Of a stretch of 64,000 bases of DNA, positions 11,737 to 21,535 are shown in pieces. The number at the start of each line of letters is the position of its first letter. The first letter of the stretch is position 1. The notes under the pieces were generated by a model, which searched no databases, was not told the origin of the DNA, and worked only from the letters and a program-made list of their open reading frames with translations. The position numbers and the translations under genes are program-made. Location: contig BCGQ01000007.1 in assembly GCA_001599355.1 (NCBI GenBank), forward strand, positions 4,620 through 68,619. The letters are read 5' to 3'. This DNA comes from Nakazawaea peltata. Its lineage: Eukaryota > Ascomycota > Pichiomycetes > Alaninales > Pachysolenaceae.

Positions 11737-11806
11737 TGCCGGAGTAAATCCCGAAGCTTTAATTGCAGTTGTTGTTTTAGAATAAGAGCATTAACGAATA
11801 TTCAAG

Positions 11807-13636
11807 ATGCCTCGTCTTATGCTGAATATCCAGAAGCCATTCTCGAACAGAATCGCTCAACTGACCATGGATGAACCAGAAAGGTCTGATGTTGAGAAGA
11901 ACGATTCTTTCGAACAAGAAAACGACACTGCTTCTTCCAGTGACTTGGAAGTCAATGAGAAGTACCAAAGAGAGGTTGCTGCTCACCCTAATGAAGTCAC
12001 TAAGGACTTCCTGCCAGGTGTCCAAAAGACCGAGGCTGCCACTATTGTTTGGGGTAAGACTGCTCTTTACTGTACTTACCTGTGGATTTGGGTTTGTTTC
12101 TTCATGTTAGCTTTACAACAAAGTATTGGTTCCAACGTTGGTTACTATGCTTATGCTGATTTTGCCTCTGCTCCTCAAATCACCACTGCCTACGTTTTGG
12201 CTTCCATCATTGGTGGTGTCTTGAAGTTACCTATTGCCAAGGTTCTTAACCTTTGGGGACGTGCTGAAGGTTTCGTCTTCTTTGTTTGTGTCTACCTTCT
12301 TGGTATGATTGTCATTGCTTCTTGTAACGGACCAAACGGTTACGCTGCCGGTTACGTTCTTTACTGGATTGGTTATGACGCTATTTACTTGATCATGGAT
12401 GTTTTCATGGCCGATACCTCCGGTTTGCGTAACAGAGCCTTCTGCTTTGCTTTCGCCAGTACTCCATTCATCTGTACTGCCTTCACCGGTCCATTGGCTC
12501 TGCAATCTTTCCTTTCCATGACTTCTTGGAGATGGGGTTACGGTGCTTTCTGTATCATCATGCCATTTGTTTTCTTCCCATTGGCCATTGTCTTCAAGTT
12601 CTACCAAAAGAAGGCCGAGAAGATGGGTCTTGTCACTTACACCACCTCTGGACGTACCACTATGGAGTCTATTGTCTACTACATCCATGAGTTTGACATC
12701 GTGGGTGCTTTCCTCTTGATGGCTGCCTTTGTTTGTTTCTTGTTACCTTTCAGTTTACAAACTTACGCTATCATTGGTTCTTACAAGAGTGCTACTTTCA
12801 TCGTCTTGGTTGTCATCGGTGTCTTGTTATTCCCAGTCTTTGCCATTTGGGAAGCTTACTTCGCCAAAGTCCAATTCATCCGTTGGAGCCTTTTCAAACA
12901 AAGAACTGTTATTGGTGCTTGTATTCTTAGTGCTATCTTGTACTTCAGTTTCTACACTTGGGATGGTTACTACTACTACTTCGTCATGGTTGTTTACAAC
13001 TTGTCGGTCTCCCAAACTGGTTACATGTCCCAAATCTATAACGTTGGTTCTTGTTTCTGGGGTGTCGTCTTTGGTCTCTTTGTTCGTTACACCAAGCACT
13101 TCAAGTACGCTTGTTTGTTCTTCGGTGCTCCTTTGATGATCCTTGGTTCTGGTCTTATGATTCATTTCCGTGGTGAGGACTCCAACATTGGTTTCATTGT
13201 CATGTGCCAAATCTTCATTGCCTTTGCCGGTGGAACTTTGGTCATTGGTGAGGACATGGCTGTTATGGCTTCTGCTGATATTGACGGTGTCCCAATGATG
13301 CTTTCTCTTATTGGTCTTTTCTCCTCCTTCGGTGGTGCTATCGGTTCTGCCGTCTGTGCTGCCATTTACGCCGGTACTTTCCCAAGTGCTTTGGAGAGCC
13401 ATTTGCCAGCTGATTCCAAGAATTTGACCCTGACTCTTTACCTGGGTGGTTACCTTACCCAAATGCAATACCTGCCAGGTACCGATGTCAGAGATGCCGT
13501 CAACTACGCTTGGGGTTACAGTCAAAAGATGAACTGTATCGCCTCTACTGCTTGTTTGGCTCTTGCCTTCCCAGCCATTGCTATCTGGAAGAACTACAAC
13601 GTCGACAGAAAGCAAAACAAGGGTAACGTCATCTAA
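11807..13636 (+). CDS. Siderophore-iron/H+ symporter, ARN/SIT1 family (MFS)
   Basis: A 609-residue major-facilitator protein that imports ferric siderophore complexes. An acidic cytosolic tail (about residues 1-70) ends in [14 protein letters not shown], the family's lead-in to the first membrane segment, followed by about 14 hydrophobic segments. [24 protein letters not shown] is recognisable as the ARN-type MFS signature loop, and the C-terminal [12 protein letters not shown] block also matches. Codon choice is strongly biased (GGT, GTT, TTG, AAG, few CTG), indicating high expression. That bias also creates long antisense shadow frames. If CTG means Ala here, the membrane segments lose a few Leu without change of topology. 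It is divergent from the ferric reductase, consistent with reductive plus siderophore iron uptake. Confidence 0.92.
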   Translation: MPRLMLNIQKPFSNRIAQLTMDEPERSDVEKNDSFEQENDTASSSDLEVNEKYQREVAAHPNEVTKDFLPGVQKTEAATIVWGKTALYCTYLWIWVCFFMLALQQSIGSNVGYYAYADFASAPQITTAYVLASIIGGVLKLPIAKVLNLWGRAEGFVFFVCVYLLGMIVIASCNGPNGYAAGYVLYWIGYDAIYLIMDVFMADTSGLRNRAFCFAFASTPFICTAFTGPLALQSFLSMTSWRWGYGAFCIIMPFVFFPLAIVFKFYQKKAEKMGLVTYTTSGRTTMESIVYYIHEFDIVGAFLLMAAFVCFLLPFSLQTYAIIGSYKSATFIVLVVIGVLLFPVFAIWEAYFAKVQFIRWSLFKQRTVIGACILSAILYFSFYTWDGYYYYFVMVVYNLSVSQTGYMSQIYNVGSCFWGVVFGLFVRYTKHFKYACLFFGAPLMILGSGLMIHFRGEDSNIGFIVMCQIFIAFAGGTLVIGEDMAVMASADIDGVPMMLSLIGLFSSFGGAIGSAVCAAIYAGTFPSALESHLPADSKNLTLTLYLGGYLTQMQYLPGTDVRDAVNYAWGYSQKMNCIASTACLALAFPAIAIWKNYNVDRKQNKGNVI

Positions 13637-13989
13637 TCGTGTTTTAACTGTAATTCGCTATGTATACTTGAATAATATATTTGATTTTTAAATAAGGCCA
13701 ATTTGTAATGAGACCCCTAATAATAATAGGGGTGAGGTAATATGATTTCCTAATTGGTATAAATTGGTGGAACACGACCTTTCCAAAAATCATATAATTT
13801 AGGGTCAATATTGCCTAATTGGGAATATTAGTCACACACGACCTTATATCAGAAGGATGGTTAGAACGAGATATCAAAGAGATATCAAGGAAACCCAACA
13901 CCAGTTGAGATTAGCCTCAGTCTTTATATCTTACCAGACCTAGATAGTCCTCTACCACATAAATCCACTTCAATGATATATTTTAAATA
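13637..13989. repeat. Convergent intergenic region with hairpin and duplicated CCAAT/CACGACC block
   Basis: It lies between convergent 3' ends. A perfect 7-bp stem (ACCCCTA 13713-13719, TAGGGGT 13727-13733) flanks a 7-nt loop. A block with CCTAATTGG followed by CACGACC occurs twice (13749-13779 and 13814-13843). The first boxes, at 13746-13761 and 13811-13826, resemble Mcm1 P-boxes. Confidence 0.5.
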
Positions 13990-15714
13990 TTATGTAAGAG
14001 CAAGTTTGTAGCCAGTGATACTCAAAATATCACGCCAATCAGCCTTAGAAGGTTTATCGATTTTGGTCATATCTTCGGCAAATGCAAGATCATTCACTTT
14101 CCAAATGGTTTCTACAGCTAATTTGATTGGATAAAGTGACAGTTGAGGCCAAAATCTCTCCAAACTCTCGAAAATGTCCAACAATGACGACCTAACTTGG
14201 TCGTTCATTAAGCTCCCTGCATATGTACATGCTATGAATAAAGACCACAGAGGGGCCAAGCTGACGGCCCCTTCAATGCTCGAACTGAATTCTTGTAATA
14301 TACTCACCAAACTTTGTAAAGATGAGAAAATCTTGATATCTCTTTCTTTATCGTTGAATGAAGTATGGAAGAAAATAGTGGCAGATTCATAGTACAGTTT
14401 GGAACACAATAATAATGGCTGAATGTTGTCATCAGATGTGTTTAATATTTGCTCCAAACTCTCCAACTTATTCTGTAAATTCGTTACCTTGTCATTATAA
14501 TCATCAGGGGACATCTGATCCCGTTGGTGTCTCAACATAGTAGCCTCATACAAGATATATAACAATCTTGGTGAGCATCCCAACATGTAGTCCACTTTGT
14601 CATTGTCGAAAAACTTCTCAATCATTGGCCATGAACAAGACGAGATAAACTTCTCGAGGTCCTTGTCATTCAATGTTGTGATTAATAAGATATATCTCAA
14701 TGTGAAATATCTATACAGGAATAATAACATTCCAGAGTTCAAAATCTTCGAGTAAGTACACGAGCCAAAGATCATCCCTCCTTCTTTCAAATGGTTGATC
14801 CAACTTTTGTTTCCCTTATCACTGATTTCCAACGAACATAACATTAATATGGTGATGATCATCTCATTCAATAACTCCGATGACTCACTATTGATGAACT
14901 GTGGTTGTGTATCTAATACGTTATGGAGAATATTAATGGCCTCATTCTTATACTTAGTAGTCAACGATGAGTAATAACCCGAAAGTTCCGGCTTGGTCCT
15001 GATCATATCATTAGCCAGAAGAGCAATAACACTCTGAAATAACAGAGGTGAATTGAAACAATTTGGGATAATAAGAGATCGATATTCATTCTGTGACGAG
15101 TCAGAAAACGCCCGCCTCTTACTCATATTCGAAATATAATACTCAAATAAGTCACTCTCCACATTAGAATTGGAACTGAAGTTCAAAAACATATCTCCTT
15201 GACTATTGTATAAATTATTATAATTGATCTCTTCTGTATCTTGGGCGGGGTCCGATGTAGAAGTATATTGCTCATTTCTGCCGGAGAAAATGGAGCTCAA
15301 ACTAATGTCATTCATATTCGAACTCAAAAAATGGTACTGTTTCCGTCTCTGGACCCGGATCTTCTTATAACCTCTCAACACCTGCTGATTGGCGCTATTC
15401 CATTGTAGTACTTTTGTGTAACTACACTTCAAATCGAGTCGGACACAACTGCTACAAGCTGGTTTCTCCTCTAACACCAACTGTTAGTATTAAGATCCAT
15501 TTCAAAACATTTTGAAATCAACTTACCTCCACACTTCTTCTTCCTCTCTACAGGTTTCTGTTAGTAACTTTTGATTGCCGCAGTGGCGCCTGATGAGCAC
15601 AGAAGCGCCCATTCAATATCAACACCCGCTCTCGCAAAAATCCCACTTACTCTTACATATGAGACAACCGCTCCTATTTCTTGTACATTTCTTCGACTTT
15701 GACGCCGTCATCAT
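13990..15714 (-). CDS. Zn2Cys6 zinc-cluster transcription factor (2), two introns and a 21-nt exon
   Basis: Exons are 15714-15651, 15547-15527 (21 nt) and 15470-13990, giving 521 residues. Both introns start GTAAGT and have TACTAAC branch points (intron 1 is 103 nt ending CTGTAG, intron 2 is 56 nt ending GTGTTAG). Splicing restores an exact cluster: C17-LI-C20-x6-C27-x6-C34-SS-C37-x6-C44, with basic residues KKRKKK built across the first junction. Without splicing the frame contains only the last three Cys and no ATG, so the introns are needed. The remainder resembles the fungal transcription factor domain of the Pro1/Upc2-like type (helical, about residues 100-500). Target unknown. It is convergent with the siderophore transporter. 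Confidence 0.88.
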
Positions 15715-16202
15715 TGACTCATCCCAACTCTTCTCGCCTCTTTGATCGCCTCTCACACACTTTTTGAGTCTTATCGAGTCAAATTTTCTTTTTTGCTACC
15801 AAAAATCGACGAGACGAGCAAAGTGGAGCCGCTATCTTAAATTACTTAAAGAAGTAATACTGTAATAGGAAGTTAAATACACTCAAAGAAAGGTCAATAT
15901 ATTAGGAGGAAGTTAAGAAGATGATGGGAGTACTCCCGAATTGAGGATGTGCCAAGTGAGATTACTTACAGAATTTGGAAGATTCAGCCGACAAATTCCA
16001 AGCCACCTCCGAATTCCAAGCCCCATGTCCCCCTCTGGATTCCGATCTTAACGGCGATAACACGAAAGGGGAAAAAGGGGGTGAACGCACAGACTAAGAA
16101 ATTTTATAGTGGCAGTTGATGCAGGACGCAGGTTCAGTGCCCTTAGCGATTTAGGTACTGTTTGAGGGAATGGTAGAGAAAAATTCACATGTATTGGCTA
16201 GA
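15715..16202. other. Intergenic region, no gene seen
   Basis: Upstream DNA of zinc-cluster gene 2 and the 3' flank of the first ten-cysteine gene. It contains short poly-A/T and GGGG runs (about 16070). I see no gene, RNA or clear repeat. Confidence 0.45.
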
Positions 16203-16622
16203 TTAAGCAGAAGAAGTGGCACTGGCGGATGACGAAGCTGCATACGATACAGTCGCAGTGCTGGCACAGGAAGTACCGGTTGGAGTGGTTGGTAAACCAC
16301 ATTCAGCCAAGGCAGAGGTCAAGTAAGATGAGTAGTCTGACCATAAACACCAACCACAGTCCAAACAGTCGTCGATGTTGGACATGAAAGTGGAGTCACT
16401 GTCACATAAGCAAGAATCGTCGTAAGGACCGGCATCATCACCGTTGTCGGAACAATCTCTGGCACCGTAGATAGAGAAACCACAGTGGTAGTGACATAAG
16501 TAGGAGGCTTCCTCTGGGTTGGCCATGGCTAAAGCAAAAGCCTCTGGCATAGCAGCTGGGGAAGGTGCGGCTGAAGCTAAACTAGCAGCAGCGGCAATAG
16601 CGAGAACGAGTTGTTTGTACAT
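16203..16622 (-). CDS. Small secreted ten-cysteine protein, CFEM-like (copy 1)
   Basis: A 139-residue protein with a clear signal peptide (about residues 1-18, cleavage near ASA/AP) and ten Cys in the mature part. The order is C-x3-C (LCHYHC), C after 11, CLC preceded by Asp (YDDSCLC), then DC-x2-C-x2-C (DCLDCGWC), AEC and SC. The C-x3-C, D-x2-C-x-C and following Cys pair recall the CFEM domain, in which that Asp binds heme iron, but spacing and number differ (ten rather than eight). A short Ser/Ala tail follows without an obvious GPI signal. It is a tandem paralog of the gene at 17021-17410. Its location beside iron-uptake genes suggests, but does not prove, a role in heme or iron capture. 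A TATA element lies at 16683-16690. Confidence 0.8.
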   Translation of the reverse strand: MYKQLVLAIAAAASLASAAPSPAAMPEAFALAMANPEEASYLCHYHCGFSIYGARDCSDNGDDAGPYDDSCLCDSDSTFMSNIDDCLDCGWCLWSDYSSYLTSALAECGLPTTPTGTSCASTATVSYAASSSASATSSA

Positions 16623-17020
16623 TTTTGATTGAGGGTTTAGGATGATTTTATTGAGGATCGTAAGAGGGGTTATTCGTCTCCCTTTTATATTGTTTCAGGG
16701 ATCTTGGCTAGCGGAATTTCATCACTTCATTTCCATCTAACATCCATCGTCTAATGTTATTATGCATATGCATACATTAAAACAGTAACTGTTGAAAACT
16801 TTAAGATCTGCAAAGTTGAAGAACAAATTTGAGTGTTCCTATAACGATTCTACTGAAGTCTAGTTTTACCGCATTACAGCATTAAATTAGCATTTGCAAA
16901 AAGAACTAAGAATGACTTCACTATTTCTATTTAATTCAAAATTCCATTAAGGTCGATATATCTACTAACTGATTAAGAAAGAAAAAAGATAGTTTATTTA
17001 ACTATTCTAAAACTCTCAAT
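16623..17020. other. Promoter of ten-cysteine gene 1
   Basis: 398 bp between the tandem paralogs. It contains ATATAAAA on the minus strand at 16683-16690, 61 bp from the ATG, and AT-rich sequence. Nothing else is recognised. Confidence 0.45.
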
Positions 17021-17410
17021 TTAGGCAGCAGTGGCAGTGCTAGCACAAGTAGTACCAGTTGGAGTGGTAGACAAGTTACACTCGGCCAAAGCAGAGGTCA
17101 AGTATGGGGAGTAGTCGTCCCACAAACACCATCCACAGTCCAAACAAGCATCAACGTTGGTCATGAAAGTGGAGTCACTAGCACACAAACAAGAGTCATC
17201 GTATGGACCAGAGTCGTCGCTGTTCTCCGAACAGTTTCTAGCACCGTAAATGGTGTAACCACAACTGTAGTGACATTCATAAGTGGCATCGTCTGGGTTG
17301 GCCAAAGCAAAGGCAACTGGCATTGGGGCGGCAGCAGCCTTTGGAGATGGAGCGGCAGTAGCCAAACCAACGGTAGCCATCAAGGCCAGGGCAATTTTCA
17401 TCAGGTACAT
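17021..17410 (-). CDS. Small secreted ten-cysteine protein, CFEM-like (copy 2)
   Basis: A 129-residue paralog of the 16203-16622 protein, in the same orientation. A signal peptide (about residues 1-19, near ATA/AP) is followed by the same ten-Cys order: ECHYSC, ARNC, YDDSCLC, DACLDCGWC, AEC, TTC. It lacks the Ser/Ala tail of copy 1. The two mature domains are highly similar at protein level, while their codons differ at many third positions, so the duplication is not very recent. Codon use is biased, suggesting abundant expression. Possible roles are a hemophore-like or a structural secreted protein. Proximity to iron genes is the only functional hint. Confidence 0.8.
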   Translation of the reverse strand: MYLMKIALALMATVGLATAAPSPKAAAAPMPVAFALANPDDATYECHYSCGYTIYGARNCSENSDDSGPYDDSCLCASDSTFMTNVDACLDCGWCLWDDYSPYLTSALAECNLSTTPTGTTCASTATAA

Positions 17411-18130
17411 TTTTAGGTAGTTGTTTGTAATAATCTCAATTGATCTTATTGAGACTCTCCATTATCCAGGAGGGGAACTCGGGTGTCTTTTTATATTAAC
17501 AACCATAACTACTGATCCTATTCCGATTGGATGAAAAATTAAAGAATCATATTTGTTAGACCCACTTCTGCCCCAAGGGTAATATTCCAATTGATTTGCG
17601 GTCTCCAACAGTTTCCGTATCACATAGTAATTACTATAGTTTCCAATTTAATTTAAAGAAACATCCCCCCTTTCATGTTATCATCCAATCGTGCTCCAAT
17701 TCCAAATGCACAGTAGCACTCCAACAAGAATATGCATTAATACTCTCGAATTCTAAATTATACACCATATTTAAATTTTCATTGCTCCCCTTCTCATGGA
17801 GTCATGCATACTAACCCTCCTTACATTTGTATCCGAAATCAAAATCCTACCCCTATTCTACCCCCGCCCTGCCATACATTGTCAGATCCATTTTAAACTT
17901 ACATTGTTAGGGACACTACTGATAGAGAGAAGGCAGAAACGGTCTAAATCCCCCGAAGCAAAAAACACCCCCTTTTTTGTACCGGCTTTGGGAAAATTCG
18001 CTATTTGCTGATTCACGTCAAGACGCAGAGTTATTACATATGCAAAAGTGACAAAGCATACATGATGATGGTATTAGAATAAATAATGGTATTTAAAGAA
18101 ATTGTCTCCTTGTCCCAAGCAAGGGATTGC
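17411..18130. other. Intergenic region, no gene seen
   Basis: Promoter of ten-cysteine gene 2 (ATATAAAAA on the minus strand at 17488-17496) and the 3' flank of the exchanger gene. A TCGTGCTCCAAT element at 17689-17700 resembles the GTCGTG/CCAAT composite seen elsewhere in the window. Short frames look random. Confidence 0.45.
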
Positions 18131-21100
18131 CTATATAGAGGTGCCCAGAATTCCACTGCTCTCGAGAATTCCGGCAAAATAGAACCCAGTGATGACCACC
18201 ACGTAGATAAGAATCAATATGGAGCCTTTGAAGTAGTTAGACTTTCCCTCGGCATAAATGTAGGTGAAAAGAAAGATCGAGATTATACAAGAAATGATGT
18301 CCCATTTTGGGAATATCAAGGTAAACATGGTACTGATTCCTTGTAATTGCAGTGCAATGTTGCTATTTGTGTACATTGAGTAAATCACTAAGGTTGGAAC
18401 TTGTAATAAACATACTTGTAACAGATAGGCACTACCGATCTCCATAGATAAGGCCACATTACCGTTAATTGCAAAGGAAATGGCATTAACAAATTCTGTG
18501 GTATTAGGAACCAAGGCAAATACTGTCAAACCTAAGAATTTAGGATTAATAGGGAAATGCTTTAAAACGGAGTCTACTGTATCGACCAAAATCTCTGCAA
18601 TGATCGCATATAAGAAAGTTGCACCCAATAAAATAACTGTAGATTTGGTCCTTGACCAATTAGGAGAGTCATGACCACCTTCGCCTACATGAGATTCCTC
18701 TTTTTGAGCAGGAGCGGCAGGAGCGGCAGGCTCAGAAGAAGATTTCTTGGTATTTCTAGGAACATATTCCGTGATGGAAATAGATCTCAAACTAGGAGAT
18801 TGTGGAGGAGGCAATTGCTGTTGAGATTCCACTTTTGGTCTCTCGGAAGTGGTAGGAGTAGTCCAAATCAACTGCGCGTGGGTTCTCAATGTAAACCATA
18901 ACCCAATTATATACAGAGAAAATAAGCAAAGAGCACAAATTAATGAGAGGGGTTTCAAAATCTCCACATAAAGTTTATCCATAGGTAATGGTGGTTGGAA
19001 GAAATAACAACGTTGACAGAAATCTGAGCCAGGACTATTGTCACAATCAGTGCATTTGAGCTCATATTGTCCATAAATTTGATAGAATAACGTTGGCAGG
19101 AACATCACCACTATAGCAAATAATAACATAGTAGAAGAGACACCTGCAGATTTAGGATTATATCTTTGAGTTTTACGTTTAAGAGCACCTCCACACATAG
19201 AAAGCCCCGGTAATAACAATACGGCAGCCAAAATTGATCCAATCATAGAACCTTCTACTAATCTGCCTTTTCCTTGATCTAATGCAACACAATATAAAAA
19301 TACTTCCACTATAGTCGAGAAAAAAGCGTTAATTACAGCACCAACTCCCATAGAAGTTTGGGCACTAATCGAAGCAACAGCTTGTCCAATGTAATACAGC
19401 AATGGGATGACCGACAGCAAACATAAGAAAAAAATCAAGTTAGAGTTGGTCAAAAATATTTCAAGATCAAGGAATTCTTTGAGCACATAGAAATCAAAAA
19501 TCACAAATATCACCAAAAAAATCATATTGATGAAAAAAATATTTGTACCATCGACTGTATATTTATAATAATGCAAACCAAAGGATCTATAAGTACATAA
19601 CAAGATAGATGAGTTAGTTCTACTGCCACGTCTTTGCTGTTTGGAATTATATTCTGACTCGATATCGAACAGAAGACTCAAAGGATGACGTCTTAAATGG
19701 GAAGTCAAAATCATGCAAATTTTGGACATCGGAATACTCAAGACAAGTAACCAACAAATAAGAGCCACGACATGAACACATGGTTGCACTACAAGGTAAT
19801 AATAGATATAAAACACGACTCTGCCGATATTCCAATCACCTCTTCCGAAGAATCTTCTCTTAAAATTGTCATCAACCAATTCGTCTTCATCTTCTTCTAC
19901 CATTTGACCAAGTAACAGTTGACTTACAGATTGATTTTGTTGTTGATGATTGTTACTAAGAAGTCTTGGTCTTGTTCTTGGAGCATAAAATAATCTTCCT
20001 TCTTCCTCAGATCTCCATCTTTGATACTCAGAAACAGATCTACCTTCACCGAAATCTTCATCGAGATAATTATCATCTTTGCAAAGCGAGACGATTTTGC
20101 CGAATGGATTCAACATATAAAAACCGAATCTCCAGAACAGTTTAGAGTATTTGGAAGAATTGGAGTATTTGTTTTGGATGAAAAATGCAAAAAGAGAGAA
20201 CAAGGTACACAAGGCAGCCCCAAACATACAAAGTCCCCATATGAATAAACCAAAAGTGAGGATCCAGCATACATTTCCTGCTCTGATTGAAAGGGAAACA
20301 TGACGAGGAACAGCAGCCGATGAAGATTCATGAATATCAGCTTCCAGATCTCTTTCTACAGATCTATGTTTCTTGTATAAAGCTGGTTTCCAGATCTTGA
20401 TACCGAACGGATGAGTCTCATTGATGGCATCCTGTCTTTCTCTCAAGGTGAAACTCTCTAAAGAGGAGGTGGAATGTACAGATTCCGAGTCATTATCATG
20501 GATTTGAACGCTCTCAGTAGTACTCTGGTTGGCAATATCACCATTAGGTCTTTCTTCTACGATATGATCGGTGGAATATTCTTCAGGAAGATCCTCATTG
20601 AGCTCATTCTCAACGGTAGAAGGTTGCCGGAGCAGATGCAGATGATGCAGACGATCCTCAGAGGCCTCTAATTCCATAATCTCTTGGGTCACCCTATCTA
20701 AAGTCGTGGCAATACGAGCTTCCTGTTGTTCCGCAGTCTCTTCAATTCGAGATTTATTAGTATGCATAGAGGTGATGTCATCAGAAAGGGCAGTACTGGA
20801 CCCATTATTGGAGAGCATATGCAGCGGTTGAGGAATATGTTTCTTGTTGAACCGAAGACGCAACAGATCGGTGTATCCCTCATAATATTCACGGTTGATA
20901 TCGGCCTCTATTTCTTCTTCGTCATCGTCCACACTAAATATATAGCGGGAGCTGGGTTTTTTATGCAACAATGGCTTGACTTTCTTGCTCAAGGCGGGAT
21001 TCTCCGATAAATGTTCGATCTGACGTTGAGTGTTGGTCTTGGACGATAACAAAACGTACTGTTTTTGATGGTTCTGACCCGTGGGCCCTCCGTTCAGCAC

Positions 21101-21205
21101 CAGTGAAAGTGAAGGAGACAGTGACAGAGACAGTTTCCTTACGGTTTTCAACGACGCATTTGATTGGAGAGTGTGAATTGGGGTCCGGGGATTGTCACCA
21201 GACAT
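18131..21205 (-). CDS. VNX1: Vacuolar cation/H+ exchanger, VNX1-like (CaCA superfamily)
   Basis: A 1024-residue membrane protein of the type-II-like CAX group (yeast Vnx1, vacuolar Na+(K+)/H+ antiporter). A long charged N-terminus (about residues 1-270) precedes the family-specific block HPFGIKIWKPALYKKHRS. About 11-13 membrane segments follow. The two alpha repeats are visible: GVGAVINAFFSTIVEVFLY in the first half, and VFALVPNTTEFVNAISFAING in the second, each with the conserved acidic residue and N/E motif. A Cys-rich lumenal loop (CTDCDNSPGSDFCQRC) lies between them. It is longer than S. cerevisiae Vnx1 (908 aa), mostly at the N-terminus. The promoter holds a CCAAT/GTCGTG composite at 21298-21317 and six GGGCAG repeats. 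Confidence 0.88.
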   Translation of the reverse strand: MSGDNPRTPIHTLQSNASLKTVRKLSLSLSPSLSLVLNGGPTGQNHQKQYVLLSSKTNTQRQIEHLSENPALSKKVKPLLHKKPSSRYIFSVDDDEEEIEADINREYYEGYTDLLRLRFNKKHIPQPLHMLSNNGSSTALSDDITSMHTNKSRIEETAEQQEARIATTLDRVTQEIMELEASEDRLHHLHLLRQPSTVENELNEDLPEEYSTDHIVEERPNGDIANQSTTESVQIHDNDSESVHSTSSLESFTLRERQDAINETHPFGIKIWKPALYKKHRSVERDLEADIHESSSAAVPRHVSLSIRAGNVCWILTFGLFIWGLCMFGAALCTLFSLFAFFIQNKYSNSSKYSKLFWRFGFYMLNPFGKIVSLCKDDNYLDEDFGEGRSVSEYQRWRSEEEGRLFYAPRTRPRLLSNNHQQQNQSVSQLLLGQMVEEDEDELVDDNFKRRFFGRGDWNIGRVVFYIYYYLVVQPCVHVVALICWLLVLSIPMSKICMILTSHLRRHPLSLLFDIESEYNSKQQRRGSRTNSSILLCTYRSFGLHYYKYTVDGTNIFFINMIFLVIFVIFDFYVLKEFLDLEIFLTNSNLIFFLCLLSVIPLLYYIGQAVASISAQTSMGVGAVINAFFSTIVEVFLYCVALDQGKGRLVEGSMIGSILAAVLLLPGLSMCGGALKRKTQRYNPKSAGVSSTMLLFAIVVMFLPTLFYQIYGQYELKCTDCDNSPGSDFCQRCYFFQPPLPMDKLYVEILKPLSLICALCLFSLYIIGLWFTLRTHAQLIWTTPTTSERPKVESQQQLPPPQSPSLRSISITEYVPRNTKKSSSEPAAPAAPAQKEESHVGEGGHDSPNWSRTKSTVILLGATFLYAIIAEILVDTVDSVLKHFPINPKFLGLTVFALVPNTTEFVNAISFAINGNVALSMEIGSAYLLQVCLLQVPTLVIYSMYTNSNIALQLQGISTMFTLIFPKWDIISCIISIFLFTYIYAEGKSNYFKGSILILIYVVVITGFYFAGILESSGILGTSI

Positions 21206-21535
21206 AGAACTTGATTCAATTGGTGTGGCAGTGAGGGCGTTGGTGTGGTTAACTTCGCTTTAGCGCCATTAGATTTGAAGTTGTTTATTTTGGATGGATT
21301 GGGAAAAAGTGCACGACTTTATATGGGCAGAAATGGGCAGAAATGAACATAGGTTTGAGGGCAGAAACGGGCAGATAAGAGAGGGATACAGGCGGATGGG
21401 CAGGTGTGCGGATGGGCAGATTGACAGGGCAAATACCGTCCTACACACATGACGTTGGTGTTACGATGCTACAACTCTCCAGATCCTATTTCATCATCCC
21501 ATACATCTTCATAGCAATAAATTAAATATACAATA
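21206..21535. repeat. VNX1 promoter with GGGCAG repeats and ATTGG-CACGAC element
   Basis: Six GGGCAG hexamers lie between about 21325 and 21425, most preceded by AAAT or GAT. ATTGG (21298-21302) and CACGAC (21312-21317) form the composite element described in the findings. Confidence 0.5.

Larger units (their letters stand above)
7832..11806. other. 4-kb gene-free divergent control region of FRE and siderophore transporter
   Basis: This is the longest gap in the window. It separates two divergent iron-uptake genes and is AT-rich with homopolymer A/T runs. Open frames within it (8135-8434, 9635-10045, 10100-10408) carry no recognisable domain or codon bias. Two ATCAGATAA sites occur at 10493-10501 and 10768-10776. 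I found no tRNA, LTR or large inverted repeat by eye. An ncRNA or a point-like centromere cannot be excluded. Confidence 0.55.

Noticed and set aside
12227-13615. Long antisense frames across the siderophore transporter
   Set aside because: They arise because the strongly biased codons of the real gene avoid stop codons on the other strand; composition is unnatural and no motif is present.
15480-15480. TTG start for zinc-cluster gene 2 (and similarly TTG/GTG starts at 23041, 25179, 30842 and 42578)
   Set aside because: Yeast nuclear genes use ATG. In each case a spliced upstream exon or a nearby in-frame ATG gives a better model.
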